Positions 37,570 through 48,034 of a stretch of DNA of 64,000 nt are shown here, piece by piece. A program made the translations under genes and the position numbers. The DNA comes from Paracoccaceae bacterium. Lineage in GTDB: Bacteria; Pseudomonadota; Alphaproteobacteria; Rhodobacterales; Rhodobacteraceae. The stretch's first letter is position 1; each line of letters opens with the position of its first letter. The notes beneath the pieces are model-generated. The model was not told the DNA's origin. It did no database searches and saw nothing but the letters and a program-made list of their open reading frames with translations. Location of the stretch: positions 744,001-808,000 of the forward strand of contig JAAFAB010000002.1 of the NCBI GenBank assembly GCA_018222585.1, read 5' to 3'.

Positions 37570-38306
37570 GCGCGCTTCTGGAAGTCTCGGGCATCTCGGT
37601 CACCTTCGACGGCTACAAGGCCATCCGCAACCTCAGCTTCGAGATCGGCGAGCGCGAGTTGCGCGCCATCATCGGGCCGAACGGGGCCGGCAAGACCACG
37701 TTCATGGATATCGTCACCGGCAAGACAAAGCCGGACGAGGGCAAGGTGCTCTGGGGCGAGATGTCGCGCAACCTGCTGAAGATGCGGGAATCCAAGATCG
37801 CCCAGGCGGGGCTGGGCCGCAAGTTCCAGCGCCCCACGGTCTTCGAGGACCAGTCGGTCTTCGACAACCTGCTGATGGCGCTGAAGAACCCCCGTGGCGC
37901 ATTCGCCTGCCTGTTCTACCGCCCCTCCCGTGCCGACCGCGCCCGGGTCGGGGAACTGGCCGAGGAGGTCGGGCTGCAGGAGCATCTCGGGCGCACTTCG
38001 GGTGAGCTCTCGCACGGGCAGAAGCAATGGCTGGAGATCGGCATGTTGCTGGCCCAGGAACCGCGCCTGATGCTGGTCGACGAACCGGCTGCGGGCATGA
38101 CCCTGGCCGAGCGCGAACATACCACCGACCTTCTGGTCAACCTGGCGAAGACCCGCGCCGTGGTGGTGGTGGAACACGACATGGAATTCGTCCGTCGCCT
38201 GAATTGCCGGGTGACGGTGCTGCACGAGGGCTCGGTGCTGGCCGAGGGCTCTCTTGACCATGTCACCCGCGACCCGCGGGTCATCGAAGTCTACCTGGGG
38301 CGCTGA
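37566..38306 (+). CDS. urtD: urea ABC transporter ATP-binding protein UrtD
   Basis: IGPNGAGKTTFMDIVTGKTKPDEGKV...LSHGQKQWLEIGMLLAQEPRLMLVDEPAAGM. Confidence 0.96.
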   Translation: MSALLEVSGISVTFDGYKAIRNLSFEIGERELRAIIGPNGAGKTTFMDIVTGKTKPDEGKVLWGEMSRNLLKMRESKIAQAGLGRKFQRPTVFEDQSVFDNLLMALKNPRGAFACLFYRPSRADRARVGELAEEVGLQEHLGRTSGELSHGQKQWLEIGMLLAQEPRLMLVDEPAAGMTLAEREHTTDLLVNLAKTRAVVVVEHDMEFVRRLNCRVTVLHEGSVLAEGSLDHVTRDPRVIEVYLGR

Positions 38307-38308
38307 AC

Positions 38309-39004
38309 ATGCTGGATGTGAAAGACCTTACCCTGCACTACGGGCAGAGCCAGATCCTGAACGGGATCGACCTGCAGGCAGCCCAGGGGCAGGTGACCTG
38401 CATCATGGGCACCAACGGGGTCGGCAAGACCTCGCTGCTGAAGGCGATCTCGGGGACGCACATGCGCTCGGGCGGGAGCGTGGCGCTGGATGGCGAGGAC
38501 CTGGGCCGGATGCCGGCGCATATGCTGGCCCGCAAGGGGATCGGCTACGTGCCGCAGGGGCGGATGATCTTTCCGCTGCTGACGGTGGAAGAGAACATGG
38601 AGACCGCCTTTGCCTGCCTGCCGCGCTCGGAACATGTCATCCCGGACGAGATCTACGAGCTCTTCCCGATCCTGAAGGACTTCCTGCACCGGCGTGGCGG
38701 GGATCTCTCGGGTGGACAGCAGCAGCAGTTGGCCATCGCCCGGGCGATGATCACCAAGCCGAAGCTGCTGCTGTTGGACGAGCCGACCGAGGGCATCCAG
38801 CCCAACATCATCCAGCAGATCGGGCGGGTGATCGAATACCTGCGCGATCGGGGCGACATGGCCATCGTGCTGGTCGAGCAGTATTTCGAATTCGCCTATG
38901 CGCTGGCGGACAGCTTCTATGTCATGCGGCGCGGGGCGGTGACCGCCTCGGGCAGCAAGGCCGATCTGAGCAAGGCCGAGCTGATGGCCGAAGTCTCGGT
39001 CTAG
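38309..39004 (+). CDS. urtE: urea ABC transporter ATP-binding protein UrtE
   Basis: MGTNGVGKTSLLKAISG...DLSGGQQQQLAIARAMITKPKLLLLDEPTEGIQPNIIQQI. Confidence 0.96.
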   Translation: MLDVKDLTLHYGQSQILNGIDLQAAQGQVTCIMGTNGVGKTSLLKAISGTHMRSGGSVALDGEDLGRMPAHMLARKGIGYVPQGRMIFPLLTVEENMETAFACLPRSEHVIPDEIYELFPILKDFLHRRGGDLSGGQQQQLAIARAMITKPKLLLLDEPTEGIQPNIIQQIGRVIEYLRDRGDMAIVLVEQYFEFAYALADSFYVMRRGAVTASGSKADLSKAELMAEVSV

Positions 39005-39041
39005 GCGCTGTGCCTTCGCCTGTTGGCGATACGGAGGCCGG

Positions 39042-39240
39042 GCAGGGGGGCGCCGCCCCCCATCCGCTGCGCGGACTCCCCCCGGAGGTATTTTTCGCCC
39101 GGTGATGAGAGGAAGGGCGCGCCGGTCTGACGCCCGCGTTCTGCGTCAGGGGCGTTGCACGCTCTTCATCGCAGAAGGAGGCCGCTGTCCCGGCGCCGTC
39201 CCGTATCATCACCAGGCTGGAAATACTCCCGCCGGAGGCG
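39042..39240. repeat. composite inverted-repeat element, copy E
   Basis: ggggggcgccgcccccc...ccccccggaggtatttttcgcccggtgatg + 99-bp core + catcaccaggctggaaatactcccgccgg. Confidence 0.8.
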
Positions 39241-39259
39241 GTCCGCGCTCTCGGCCGGC

Positions 39260-39697
39260 TCAGGCTTCGAGCCAGATGGTGATCGGGCCGTCATTGGTCA
39301 GGCTGACCTGCATGTCGGCGGCGAAACGGCCGGTTTCGACCGGCACGCCCTCGGCGGTGAGGGCCCGGGCGAAGTGTTCATAGAGGCGGCGGCCCTCCTC
39401 GGGCGGGGCCGCGGCGGAAAACCCGGGCCGGTTGCCGCGCGAGGTATCGGCGGCCAGGGTGAACTGGCTGACCACCAGTGCCGAGCCCTCCACGTCGCGG
39501 ATCGAACGGTTCATCTTGCCGGCCTCGTCCTCGAAGATGCGCAGCCTGGCGGTACGGGCCGCAAGCTTCTCGGCATTGGCCTCGCTGTCGCCCTGCATGG
39601 CGCAGACCAGGATCATCAGGCCCCGTCCGCACTGGCCGACCTGCTCTCCCGCTACCTCGACCTTTGCCGATGTCACCCGTTGCAGCACTGCACGCAT
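39260..39697 (-). CDS. dtd: D-aminoacyl-tRNA deacylase
   Basis: [31 protein letters not shown]...[28 protein letters not shown]...[16 protein letters not shown]. Confidence 0.97.
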   Translation of the reverse strand: MRAVLQRVTSAKVEVAGEQVGQCGRGLMILVCAMQGDSEANAEKLAARTARLRIFEDEAGKMNRSIRDVEGSALVVSQFTLAADTSRGNRPGFSAAAPPEEGRRLYEHFARALTAEGVPVETGRFAADMQVSLTNDGPITIWLEA

Positions 39698-39889
39698 TCC
39701 GCTCTCCCCTTTGTCTGCCCCGGCATAGCCGATCCCTCGGCGCGGTGCGAGACCGACCGGCGTTCAAGAACGCGGTAATCTCTGCCGCCAAGACTGGGGG
39801 CCGGACCTGAACAGAGACGGAAACCGCGATCGAGAGCATCCCCTTCATGCAGCCGGGCGTTTCGCCCCATCATCCGAGGAGACGTGACG

Positions 39890-40288
39890 ATGACCCATTG
39901 CACCCCCCCTGGCACCTGGAGCCTGCTGGACGAGCTGGAGGCGGCGCGGGATGCGCTGGACCGCTGGCGTGGCCTTTACCTGGAAATGGCCCTGAGGCTG
40001 CGGCGCGGACGGCGCAGCGGGCTGGTGATGCGCCAGGGGCACGACGAGAGCGCCTGCCGCATGGGCCGCTGCCTGGCGCAGCTGCGCGCGCTGCACCCCG
40101 ATGATCCCTATGTCGAGGAGCTGGACATGCTGCACGAGGATTTCCACGCCTATGCCGAGGCCACAAAGAGGATGATCGCCGAGGGCCGCGCGGAGGAGGC
40201 CATCGCTGCCCTGACCGGGCTGGAGTTCGAAGCCCGGCGCGGCGCCCTGACCGAGCGTATCACCAGGTTGATCGCCAAGGCCGCCTGA
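39890..40288 (+). CDS. hypothetical alpha-helical protein
   Basis: MTHCTPPGTWSLLDELEAARDALDRWRGLYLEMALRLRRGRRSGLVMRQGHDESACRMGRCLAQLRALHPDDPYVEELDMLHEDFHAYAEATKRMIAEGRAEEAIAAL...; RBS GGAG upstream. Confidence 0.65.
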   Translation: MTHCTPPGTWSLLDELEAARDALDRWRGLYLEMALRLRRGRRSGLVMRQGHDESACRMGRCLAQLRALHPDDPYVEELDMLHEDFHAYAEATKRMIAEGRAEEAIAALTGLEFEARRGALTERITRLIAKAA

Positions 40289-40301
40289 GCGGAGGAGCCG
40301 C

Positions 40302-41393
40302 CTAGTGCGTCGCCTCCGCGGTCGCGGTGGCGCCCGCCGGGGACGGCAGCACGGTCGCTGCCGCTGCGTCCGGGCGCAGTTCGGCAGCGATCCGGGTGAT
40401 CACCGGGCGGGCTTCGGCCAGTGACATCCCAGGGCTCAGGCGCGGATCGTAGAGCATCTGAAGCATCAGTTCGTCCTGTTCGGTCAGCAGGGCGAATTCC
40501 GCGTCGTCGTTGAAGATCGAGGGCCGCGCCTCGGGGCTGTCGTTGCGCAGTCCGAGACCCTGGGCGATCTCCTCGTGGAAACAGGCTTCGCGCATCAGGG
40601 GCGGCAGTTCGGCGCGTACCAGGGCGATGGCCGAGCCGTAGCGCATCGGCGCCTGGGGATCGGCAAAGCCCATCACCAGGCAGGGGATGTCCCGGGGCAG
40701 GTGGCGCAGCGTGCCCAGCGTTCCGGCCGAGAGCCCGGGCACCAGGTCGCGGATCCGGGCCAGGGCTTCCTCGCGGTCGGTCTCGCCCATGATCAGGACG
40801 TGAAAGTTCGCCGCCCCTCCCGCCAGCATGACCGGGTGGCCGGTGTGGCGGGCCAGGCGGCGCGCCAGCGGGCGCAGGGTGGCGCGATCCTCGGCGCGGG
40901 TCGCTTCGGGGACGCTGGCACCGAAGACGGCGCGCAGCCGCACCGGCGCCTGCCAGCGCAGCAGCTTGCCCGGCGCTTCGGCGCCCGGGGCCAGCGCGCT
41001 GCCACGGCGGTATTCGTCGTAGAAGGCGATCTGTTCGAAGTTGCGCGCCAGGTCGGCGGCATCGAAGGCGGCATCGGGCCCGCCGCCGTCCTGGCGCATC
41101 AGTCCGCGCGCAAGATCGGAGGAAAGTTCGGCAGCGTAGCGGGCCGAGAGGGCGCGACTGGCCGCGCTGGCTTCGGGCGGGGCCGGGGCCTCGCTGCGCG
41201 GTACCGGGCGCAGGCTTTCGCGCGGCGGCCCGGAGGGGGCGAAGGCCCCTCCGCAACCGCTGAGCGCCAGCGGGGTCAGGAGGGCCAGCAGGGCCCGGCG
41301 CAGCGCAGGACGCCGGCCTTCGCCCGCCGCCTGTCGCGCCGTGCGAAGCTGCCTCGTCGCCGCGAGGCGGGTCATGCCGCTGCACCTCGTCAT
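40302..41393 (-). CDS. DUF2927 domain-containing (lipo)protein
   Basis: ...LLTPLALSGCGGAFAPSG (lipobox-like), LIMGETDREEALARIRDLVPGLS...CFHEEIAQGLGLRNDSPEARPSIFNDDAEFALLTEQDELMLQMLYDPRLSPGM. Confidence 0.85.
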   Translation of the reverse strand: MTRCSGMTRLAATRQLRTARQAAGEGRRPALRRALLALLTPLALSGCGGAFAPSGPPRESLRPVPRSEAPAPPEASAASRALSARYAAELSSDLARGLMRQDGGGPDAAFDAADLARNFEQIAFYDEYRRGSALAPGAEAPGKLLRWQAPVRLRAVFGASVPEATRAEDRATLRPLARRLARHTGHPVMLAGGAANFHVLIMGETDREEALARIRDLVPGLSAGTLGTLRHLPRDIPCLVMGFADPQAPMRYGSAIALVRAELPPLMREACFHEEIAQGLGLRNDSPEARPSIFNDDAEFALLTEQDELMLQMLYDPRLSPGMSLAEARPVITRIAAELRPDAAAATVLPSPAGATATAEATH

Positions 41394-41574
41394 CGCGTCG
41401 GTCCCCACCGTTCCGCCAGTCCAGGCTCTCCCTTACGACAGGATCGCCCTGTGGAAAAGCGTGCGCAGCCCCTGTCAGGTGCCCGATTGAGCGGTCTCCC
41501 GCCGGTTTCGGTCTCGGTCGTGACTGCCTCGGGGGCGGGGCGTGCGGGTCGGGTGGCGGGACGCTGCGCGCACA

Positions 41575-42453
41575 TCAGGCTCTCGCCGGCGACAGCGACC
41601 CCGCCGCCCGGCGCCGCGCCTGGCTGGTGCGCACGAGGGCGATGGCGGACTCGATCGCCTCGGTCGGGGCGGGAAGGGGGCCGGCGTCCCAGCCCGGCAA
41701 GCTGTCGATCAGCAGGGTCGAGAGGGCCATCACCAGCCGCTTGTCTGTCTCCTGCACCTGGCGGATCGCGGGCAGGCTGCGCATCACCTCGCGCTGCACC
41801 GCGCGCAACTCGGCCAGCCGGGCCGCCAGGGCGAGGGCCTGCTGGTCCGCCTGGAGCGGGGCATCGGGGCTCTCGCCCCCGGCCGGAGACAGGTGCAGTT
41901 CGCGCAGCCGCTCCGAAGCGGCGGCGATGCAGAGTGCCAGGGCATCGTAATGTTCCAGCGCCGCCTCGTAGAGCTGGTCCATGGCGCGCAGCTCTGCCAG
42001 CATCCTGTGCTTCTGTGCCAGAAGTTTCGCCGCCAGATCCTCGCGTTGCTGCCCGGGTCCGGTAGCAGGCCCGCGCCGGGCATTGAAGAGCCGCCGCCAA
42101 AGGGCGCCAATCCGTGACCGCAGGGGCCCGCGCGCCGGGGCGGCCAGGGCCTGCAACAACGCGGTGAGCGTCACGGCCACCGGGGCGGGATCCGCGACGT
42201 CGAGGGCGACCTGCATCTGCCGGCCGATCCTGCGCAGCGCCGCCTCCGGGCCGGCGCCGAAACGGGCCAACGCCGCCTGGCTGCCCACGTCGATCTCCGT
42301 CATGCAGGCGCGGATCGCGGCGCCATGATCCTCGGCCAGGTCTTCCAGCGCCAGCAGGGTCTCGGCGGGCGAGGGTTCGGGCAACTCCAGCCCGGCGATC
42401 TCTTCGACCAGCGGGCGGGCCTCGGCGGCTTCGGCTCGGATCTTCTGGGACAT
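41575..42453 (-). CDS. TelA-family (toxic anion resistance)-like protein
   Basis: DLAAKLLAQKHRMLAELRAMDQLYEAALEHYDALALCIAAASERLRELH...LAARLAELRAVQREVMRSLPAIRQVQETDKRLVMALSTLLIDSLPGW resembles TelA coiled-coil and C-terminal pattern. Confidence 0.6.
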   Translation of the reverse strand: MSQKIRAEAAEARPLVEEIAGLELPEPSPAETLLALEDLAEDHGAAIRACMTEIDVGSQAALARFGAGPEAALRRIGRQMQVALDVADPAPVAVTLTALLQALAAPARGPLRSRIGALWRRLFNARRGPATGPGQQREDLAAKLLAQKHRMLAELRAMDQLYEAALEHYDALALCIAAASERLRELHLSPAGGESPDAPLQADQQALALAARLAELRAVQREVMRSLPAIRQVQETDKRLVMALSTLLIDSLPGWDAGPLPAPTEAIESAIALVRTSQARRRAAGSLSPARA

Positions 42454-42997
42454 CGGCGCTCTCCTCAGCCTTTGCGTCCGGCCTGCGGTGGCAACGAACC
42501 GGGGCCATCCTGGCGGTCATGCATGACAGTCCTTGCGGCCTTTGCGGCGCAGCCCTGCAAACGGCGCCTGTCCGCCGGTCGGGCCGGAACGCCGGGCAGA
42601 GGATGGAACAGGCTGCGGGTCCAAGCGGTCCCCCTTTCGCGACTGGGATCCGGCTGGCCCACCCGGGCCCACCTCCCGGCCCGGTCAGGGCCTGGGGGCA
42701 TCGAGGGCAGAAGAAGCCGGGCAGGATGCGGAGGACGGTGGCAGGTGGGCTGCGCCGCTCCGACGGTACGGGCGTTCCCTGATGCTAGGGCGCGACAGGG
42801 CCGGGGCAAAGTCCAACCGGGCCAATCACCCAAATTTTCGGAAAAGTGTCACAAAGCCGGCGCCCGAGATGTCCCGGCGACAGGTTGAGACGGCTCGGCT
42901 TGCGGCCATGGGGGGCGGGCGACGCCAACAGGGGCGGCGCCAGGCGCGGAGGCCAGGACGCGCGAGCCGAAGGGACGAAGGGCGGCCTGCGGGCCGT

Positions 42998-44440
42998 TCA
43001 GCCGCGGCGGGGGCCGCCGCGGGGTGGCTTGCCGCCGCTTCGGGAGCCGCCGGAGGAAACGCCAGTCCGGGCGCCCCCGGAAGCCCCACGAGGCTTGCCA
43101 CCCGTCGAAGCCCTCTCGGGCTTGCCGCTACCCGGGCGCCCTTCCGGCTTGCCGCCGCTGCGTTCCTGTCCGCGTGACCCGGTCTTGCCCGCAGTCTTGC
43201 CACCGCTCGTGCCGGCGGAGAATCGTTTGCCGCCGGGGCTGCCCGCGCCGAAGCCGCTGTCCCCGGCTGCGCCCTTCGCGGGTCCCCGTCCCGAATTCCT
43301 GCCCGACCCCATGCCTGAATCCCTGGCAGAATCCTTGCCCGTGCCGGCGCCGAAGCGCGTCCGGGAACCAGGGCCCTGGCGGGGACCGCCGCGCTGCCCC
43401 GTCCGGTCGTCCCCGGTCTCCTTGTCGCCGGCCCGGCCCCTGGCCGGGGCCTTGCGACGCACGCCCATGTCCTCGGCATCGACCAGGCGCGCGCCGCGCG
43501 GGATCGCCCTGTCTGCCTTGCTGTCTGGCCTGCTGTTTCCCTTGCCGCGTCCTTCCGCGGCGGGCGCACCGGGACGGCCCGCGCCGCCCAGCACCTTGCG
43601 CGGCGGGCGGCCCTTGCGGATGACGCGCTTCGCCGGCGCTTCTTCCTCAGGCGGTTCGATACCCAGCTGGTCGCGCAGGACCTTGGGGCGGATCTCCTCC
43701 ACCGCGCCGCTTGCCAGCTTGCCCAGCAGGAAGGGGCCGTAGCTGACCCGGATCAGCCGGTTCACGCTCAGCCCGATGCTTTCCATGGCGCGGCGGATCT
43801 CGCGGTTCTTGCCCTCGCGCAGGCCCACGGTCAGCCAGGCGTTCGCCCCCTGCTGGCGGTCGAGGCTGACGGCCATCGGCTGAAAATGCTCGCCGTCCAG
43901 CACCACGCCCTCGCGCAGCGGCGCCAGGCTGGCCTCCGAGGGGGTGCCCTTGACCCGCACCCGGTACTTGCGCACCCAGCCGGTCTCCGGCAGTTCCAGC
44001 CGACGCTTCAGCTCACCGTCGTTGGTCAGCAGCAGCAGCCCCTCGGAAGTGAGGTCGAGCCGCCCGACGCTCATCACCCGGGGCAGATCCTCCGGCAGGG
44101 CGTCGAAGATGGTTTCGCGGCCCTGCTCGTCGCGGGCGGTGGTCACCAGCCCGGTCGGCTTGTGATAGAGCCAGAGCCGCGTGCGTTCCGGCGGTCCGAT
44201 CGGGCGCTCATCGACCAGGATGCGGTCGGCCGCGGTGACGTTCAGCGCCGGGCTGTCGATCTTCTGCCCGTTCACCGTCACCCGGCCTTCGGTGATCATC
44301 CGCTCGGCTTCGCGGCGGCTGGCGACACCGGCGCGGGCCAGCACCTTGGCGATGCGGTCGCCCTCGGGGGTGCCGCCTGCGGCGGGCGCGGCGGTCTGGG
44401 GCTTCTGCTGGGCGGGGCGCTTGGGATGTTTCGGGCTCAT
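42998..44440 (-). CDS. RluB-like 23S rRNA pseudouridine synthase with long Gly/Arg/Lys/Ser-rich C-terminal extension
   Basis: RIAKVLARAGVASRREAERMITEGRVTVNG (S4), MSVGRLDLTSEGLLLLTNDGEL, EGKNREIRRAMESIGLSVNRLIRVSYGPF. Confidence 0.93.
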   Translation of the reverse strand: MSPKHPKRPAQQKPQTAAPAAGGTPEGDRIAKVLARAGVASRREAERMITEGRVTVNGQKIDSPALNVTAADRILVDERPIGPPERTRLWLYHKPTGLVTTARDEQGRETIFDALPEDLPRVMSVGRLDLTSEGLLLLTNDGELKRRLELPETGWVRKYRVRVKGTPSEASLAPLREGVVLDGEHFQPMAVSLDRQQGANAWLTVGLREGKNREIRRAMESIGLSVNRLIRVSYGPFLLGKLASGAVEEIRPKVLRDQLGIEPPEEEAPAKRVIRKGRPPRKVLGGAGRPGAPAAEGRGKGNSRPDSKADRAIPRGARLVDAEDMGVRRKAPARGRAGDKETGDDRTGQRGGPRQGPGSRTRFGAGTGKDSARDSGMGSGRNSGRGPAKGAAGDSGFGAGSPGGKRFSAGTSGGKTAGKTGSRGQERSGGKPEGRPGSGKPERASTGGKPRGASGGARTGVSSGGSRSGGKPPRGGPRRG

Positions 44441-44502
44441 GCCCCGGCTCTAGCGCAGGTTGCGCGCTTGCGAAAGCCGTTCCGTGCGGGCACAGAAGGG
44501 CG

Positions 44503-44991
44503 ATGCAGGGATCGCGACCGCAATTCAGCCCCCACATGGACAGCGCGCTGGCCGAGGCGCGCGCCGCCGCCCTGCGCGGCGAGGTGCCCGTGGGCGCGGT
44601 GCTGGTGGCCCCCGATGGCCGCGTCGTGGCCCGGGCCGGCAACCGGACCCGCGAGCTCAGCGATCCCACGGCCCATGCCGAGGTGCTGGCGATCCGCGAC
44701 GCCTGCGCCGCCGCCGGGTCCGAGCGCCTGCCGGGCCATGTGCTCTATGTCACGCTCGAACCCTGTCCCTTCTGCGCCGCCGTCATCTCGGCCGCGCGCA
44801 TCGCCCGGCTGGTCTATGGCGCGGCGGATCCGAAATCGGGTGGCGTCGGGCAGGGGCCGAGGATCTTTTCCCATGCCCAGGCACATCACGTGCCCGAGGT
44901 CATCGACGGCATCGCCGCGCGCGAGGCGGAAGACCTGTTGAAGGCGTTCTTCGCGGCGAGGAGGGGAGGAGGGGGCGCTGCCCCCTCTTGA
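44503..44991 (+). CDS. tadA: tRNA(adenine34) deaminase / CMP-dCMP deaminase family
   Basis: GEVPVGAVLVAPDGRVVARAGNRTRELSDPTAHAEVLAIRDA...LYVTLEPCPFCAAVISAARIARLVYGAADPKSGGVGQG. Confidence 0.93.
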   Translation: MQGSRPQFSPHMDSALAEARAAALRGEVPVGAVLVAPDGRVVARAGNRTRELSDPTAHAEVLAIRDACAAAGSERLPGHVLYVTLEPCPFCAAVISAARIARLVYGAADPKSGGVGQGPRIFSHAQAHHVPEVIDGIAAREAEDLLKAFFAARRGGGGAAPS

Positions 44992-45041
44992 GCTCTTGCG
45001 GGCTCAATTCACCCCCGGAGTATTTTCAGCCTGGTGATGGA
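44969..45041. repeat. composite inverted-repeat element, copy F (left half only)
   Basis: agggggcgctgccccct...cacccccggagtattttcagcctggtgatg. Confidence 0.75.
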
Positions 45042-45242
45042 ACAAGAGGTCTGCGGCGAGGGGCGCCTCGGTGAGGCAGCGACGTGGGCTGTGTCGACCG
45101 GGAGGTTGCGGTCTCTCGCGGCGAGGGGATACCGGTAGGGCGTTCGCTGAGGCGTTGGCACTGTCGAAAAGGGCGATCCGGCTGCATTTCGGGGGCGCCT
45201 CGGATGCGCGCGCCCCCGGCGGGCGGGTGACCCCGCCCTGGT

Positions 45243-46259
45243 TCAGCCGCGGAAGAAGCCTTCGTAGATCGGCTCCAGCGTGCCCTGCTCGAAGAGCGAG
45301 CTGACCGAGGTACCGTTCCAGATGTTGAGGATCGCCTGGGCGAACATCGGGGCGGTCGGCAGGACGCGGATCTTGGCGCAATTGGCGACCGCCTCGGTGG
45401 CGGCGATGGAATCGGTGATCACCAGGTTTTCCATCACCGAGTTGGTGATCCGCTGCACCGCCGGGCCCGAGAGGACGCCGTGCGAGATATAGGCGTGCAC
45501 TTCCTTGGCGCCAAAATCCAGCAGCAGCTCGGCCGCCTTGCACAGCGTGCCGGCGGTATCGCACATGTCGTCGACGATCACGCAGATCTTGTCCTTGACC
45601 TCGCCGATGACCGTCATCTCGGCCACTTCGCCCGGCTTCTCACGGCGCTTGTCGACGATCGACAGCGGTGCATTGATCCGCTTGGCCAGTTCGCGCGCCC
45701 GGGCGACGCCGCCGACGTCGGGAGAGACCACCATGATCTCGTCCAGCCGGTCGTGGAACTTTTCCTTGATGTCGAGGGCGAAGATCGGGCTGGCGTAGAG
45801 GTTGTCGACGGGGATGTCGAAGAAGCCCTGGATCTGGGCGGCGTGCAGATCCATGGTCAGGACGCGCTCGACACCGGCCTCGACCAGCATGTTGGCGACC
45901 AGCTTGGCGCTGATCGGGGTGCGGGCCTTGGTGCGGCGGTCCTGGCGGGCGTAACCGAAGTAGGGGATCACGGCGGTGATGCGGCTGGCCGAGGAACGGC
46001 GCAGCGCATCCGTCATGATCAGCAGTTCCATCAGGTTGTCGTTGGCGGGGTTCGAGGTCGACTGGATCACGAACATGTCCTCGCCGCGGACGTTCTCGAA
46101 GACCTCGACGAAGATTTCGCCGTCGTTGAACCGCTCGACGCGGGCATCGACCAGACCGACGTTCATGCCGCGGTGCATCGACATGCGGCGGGCAATCGCC
46201 GTCGCCAGCGGCGTGTTTGAATTGCCCGTAATCAGCTTGGGTTCGATGATGTTCGGCAT
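45243..46259 (-). CDS. prs: ribose-phosphate pyrophosphokinase
   Basis: [17 protein letters not shown]...[66 protein letters not shown]. Confidence 0.97.
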   Translation of the reverse strand: MPNIIEPKLITGNSNTPLATAIARRMSMHRGMNVGLVDARVERFNDGEIFVEVFENVRGEDMFVIQSTSNPANDNLMELLIMTDALRRSSASRITAVIPYFGYARQDRRTKARTPISAKLVANMLVEAGVERVLTMDLHAAQIQGFFDIPVDNLYASPIFALDIKEKFHDRLDEIMVVSPDVGGVARARELAKRINAPLSIVDKRREKPGEVAEMTVIGEVKDKICVIVDDMCDTAGTLCKAAELLLDFGAKEVHAYISHGVLSGPAVQRITNSVMENLVITDSIAATEAVANCAKIRVLPTAPMFAQAILNIWNGTSVSSLFEQGTLEPIYEGFFRG

Positions 46260-46376
46260 GGGATGTCTCCGGGAGGCAGCGGCCCGCGACGGGCTCGGAA
46301 TGACAGATTCGTGACGTTGATCACCGCTTAGCACCCCGGTAACGTCTTGCCAAACGACACGCCGCGGGAGGGACCC

Positions 46377-46979
46377 ATGAGCCGCAGGATCGACTACTAC
46401 TTCACGACCATTTCGCCCTGGACCTACCTGGCCGGCGACGGGCTGGAACAGATCGCCGCCCGCACCGGCGCCGAGATCCGCTACAAGCCCGTCGACCTGA
46501 TGAAGGTCTTCGCCCAGACCGGTGGGCAGCCCCTGGGAGAGCGGCCCCTGGCCCGGCGCGAGTATCGGATGCAGGAACTGCGCCGTGCCAAGGTCAAGAC
46601 CGGCATGGACCTGGTGCTGGAACCGGCCTTCTTCCCCACCAATCCCGCGCCGTCCTGCTACGCGATCATCGCCGCCGACAAGGCCGGCGGGGGCGACACC
46701 GGCCTGCTGGTGCGCAGCCTGCTGCGCGCCTGCTGGGCGGAAGAGAAGAACATCGCCGAGGACGAGGTGATCCGCGAGGCGCTCTCGGAGGCAGGGTTTG
46801 ACCCCGCCATCGCCGACAGCGGCCTGCTGACCGGCGCCGAGGTCTTCGCCCGCAACACCGAGGACGCGGTGGCCGAGGGGGTCTTCGGCTCTCCCTTCTA
46901 CGTCGTCGACGGGGTCGAGAGGTTCTGGGGCCAGGACCGGCTCGCCGATCTCGAAGCCCATCTGACCGGCCGTCTGTGA
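46377..46979 (+). CDS. 2-hydroxychromene-2-carboxylate isomerase-like DsbA family oxidoreductase
   Basis: [41 protein letters not shown]...[22 protein letters not shown]. Confidence 0.9.
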   Translation: MSRRIDYYFTTISPWTYLAGDGLEQIAARTGAEIRYKPVDLMKVFAQTGGQPLGERPLARREYRMQELRRAKVKTGMDLVLEPAFFPTNPAPSCYAIIAADKAGGGDTGLLVRSLLRACWAEEKNIAEDEVIREALSEAGFDPAIADSGLLTGAEVFARNTEDAVAEGVFGSPFYVVDGVERFWGQDRLADLEAHLTGRL

Positions 46980-47815
46980 TGCGGGGAATCGGGCTGCGCA
47001 GCTGGGGGGAGAGCGGGCGCAAGGTGCTAATGCTGCACTGCTCCCTGGCCCATGGCGGGGCTTGGACCGGGGTGGCGCGGGCGCTGGCGGCGCAGGGGAT
47101 GGATCTGCAGGCCCGCGCCATGGACCTGCCCGGCCATGGCCGGAGCGCCGACTGGGATCCGGCACGCAGCTTCCAGCAGCAGGCCCGGGAGATGGCCGAG
47201 GCCGTGATCGCCGACTGGGGCGGCCCGGTCGATGTGCTGGGCCATTCCTTCGGCGCCACCGTAGCCCTGCGGCTGGCGGTGGACCGCCCCGGGCTGGTGC
47301 GGTCGCTCGCGCTCTACGAGCCGGTCTTCTTCACCCCCGCCTTCCGGATGTTCGCCGGGCTGGAAGCCCGTCACGACGCCGAGCTCGCCCCCTACCAGAG
47401 CGCCTGGAAGGCCGGTGACCGCGAGAGCGCGGCGCGGGCCTTCATGGCGACCTGGGGCGACGGCCGCCCCTGGGAGGCCCTGCCGGAGGGCCAGCGGGCG
47501 GCCTTCACCAGCCGCATCCACCTGATCGACGCGATACGGGACACGAATTACGGCGATCCGGCGGGGATGCTGTCGGAGGGCAAGCTGGCGGCGCTGTCCT
47601 GTCCGGTGCTGCTGATGGACGGTGCGGAAAGCCCGGTCTACGTCGCCCGCATCAATGACGTGCTGCAGGCCGAGATGCCCTTTGCCCGGCGCGAGGTCCT
47701 GCCCGGCGCCGCACATATGGGGGTGCTGACCCACCCCGATCAGGTGGCGGCGCGGATCGCGGCCTTCCTCTCGGATGTCGAGGAAACGCCAAGGGAATTT
47801 TCAACCATGGAGTGA
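46979..47815 (+). CDS. alpha/beta hydrolase
   Basis: [20 protein letters not shown]...[13 protein letters not shown]...[37 protein letters not shown] nucleophile elbow; overlaps preceding stop (TGATG). Confidence 0.93.
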   Translation: MRGIGLRSWGESGRKVLMLHCSLAHGGAWTGVARALAAQGMDLQARAMDLPGHGRSADWDPARSFQQQAREMAEAVIADWGGPVDVLGHSFGATVALRLAVDRPGLVRSLALYEPVFFTPAFRMFAGLEARHDAELAPYQSAWKAGDRESAARAFMATWGDGRPWEALPEGQRAAFTSRIHLIDAIRDTNYGDPAGMLSEGKLAALSCPVLLMDGAESPVYVARINDVLQAEMPFARREVLPGAAHMGVLTHPDQVAARIAAFLSDVEETPREFSTME

Positions 47816-47856
47816 TCTTGCGGGTGACCTTGCCGCTTTGCATGCGAAAGCGCCCT

Positions 47857-48034
47857 GCAAGTCATTTGACTTTCTGCCACTTCCGCAAGCGATATCACTT
47901 GCGAGGAGTTCCTCATTTGTAACATTCACAACGTTGCGCAAGTGATTTCGGTTTCACTAAAAACCTGCGCCAGGCTCTCCGGCGCAAGAAAAACGGGGCG
48001 ACATGAAGATCGCCCCGCAAGTGATTTTACTTTC
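47857..48034. repeat. three direct repeats GCAAGT(G/C)ATTTnnnTTTC at ~80-bp spacing plus a related near-palindrome
   Basis: 47857-47874 GCAAGTCATTTGACTTTC; 47938-47955 GCAAGTGATTTCGGTTTC; 48017-48034 GCAAGTGATTTTACTTTC; 47884-47903 CGCAAGCGATATCACTTGCG. Confidence 0.75.
47986..48017 (-). terminator. Rho-independent terminator downstream of ltaE
   Basis: Minus strand reads CGGGGCGA-tcttcatg-TCGCCCCG-tttttctt. Confidence 0.8.
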
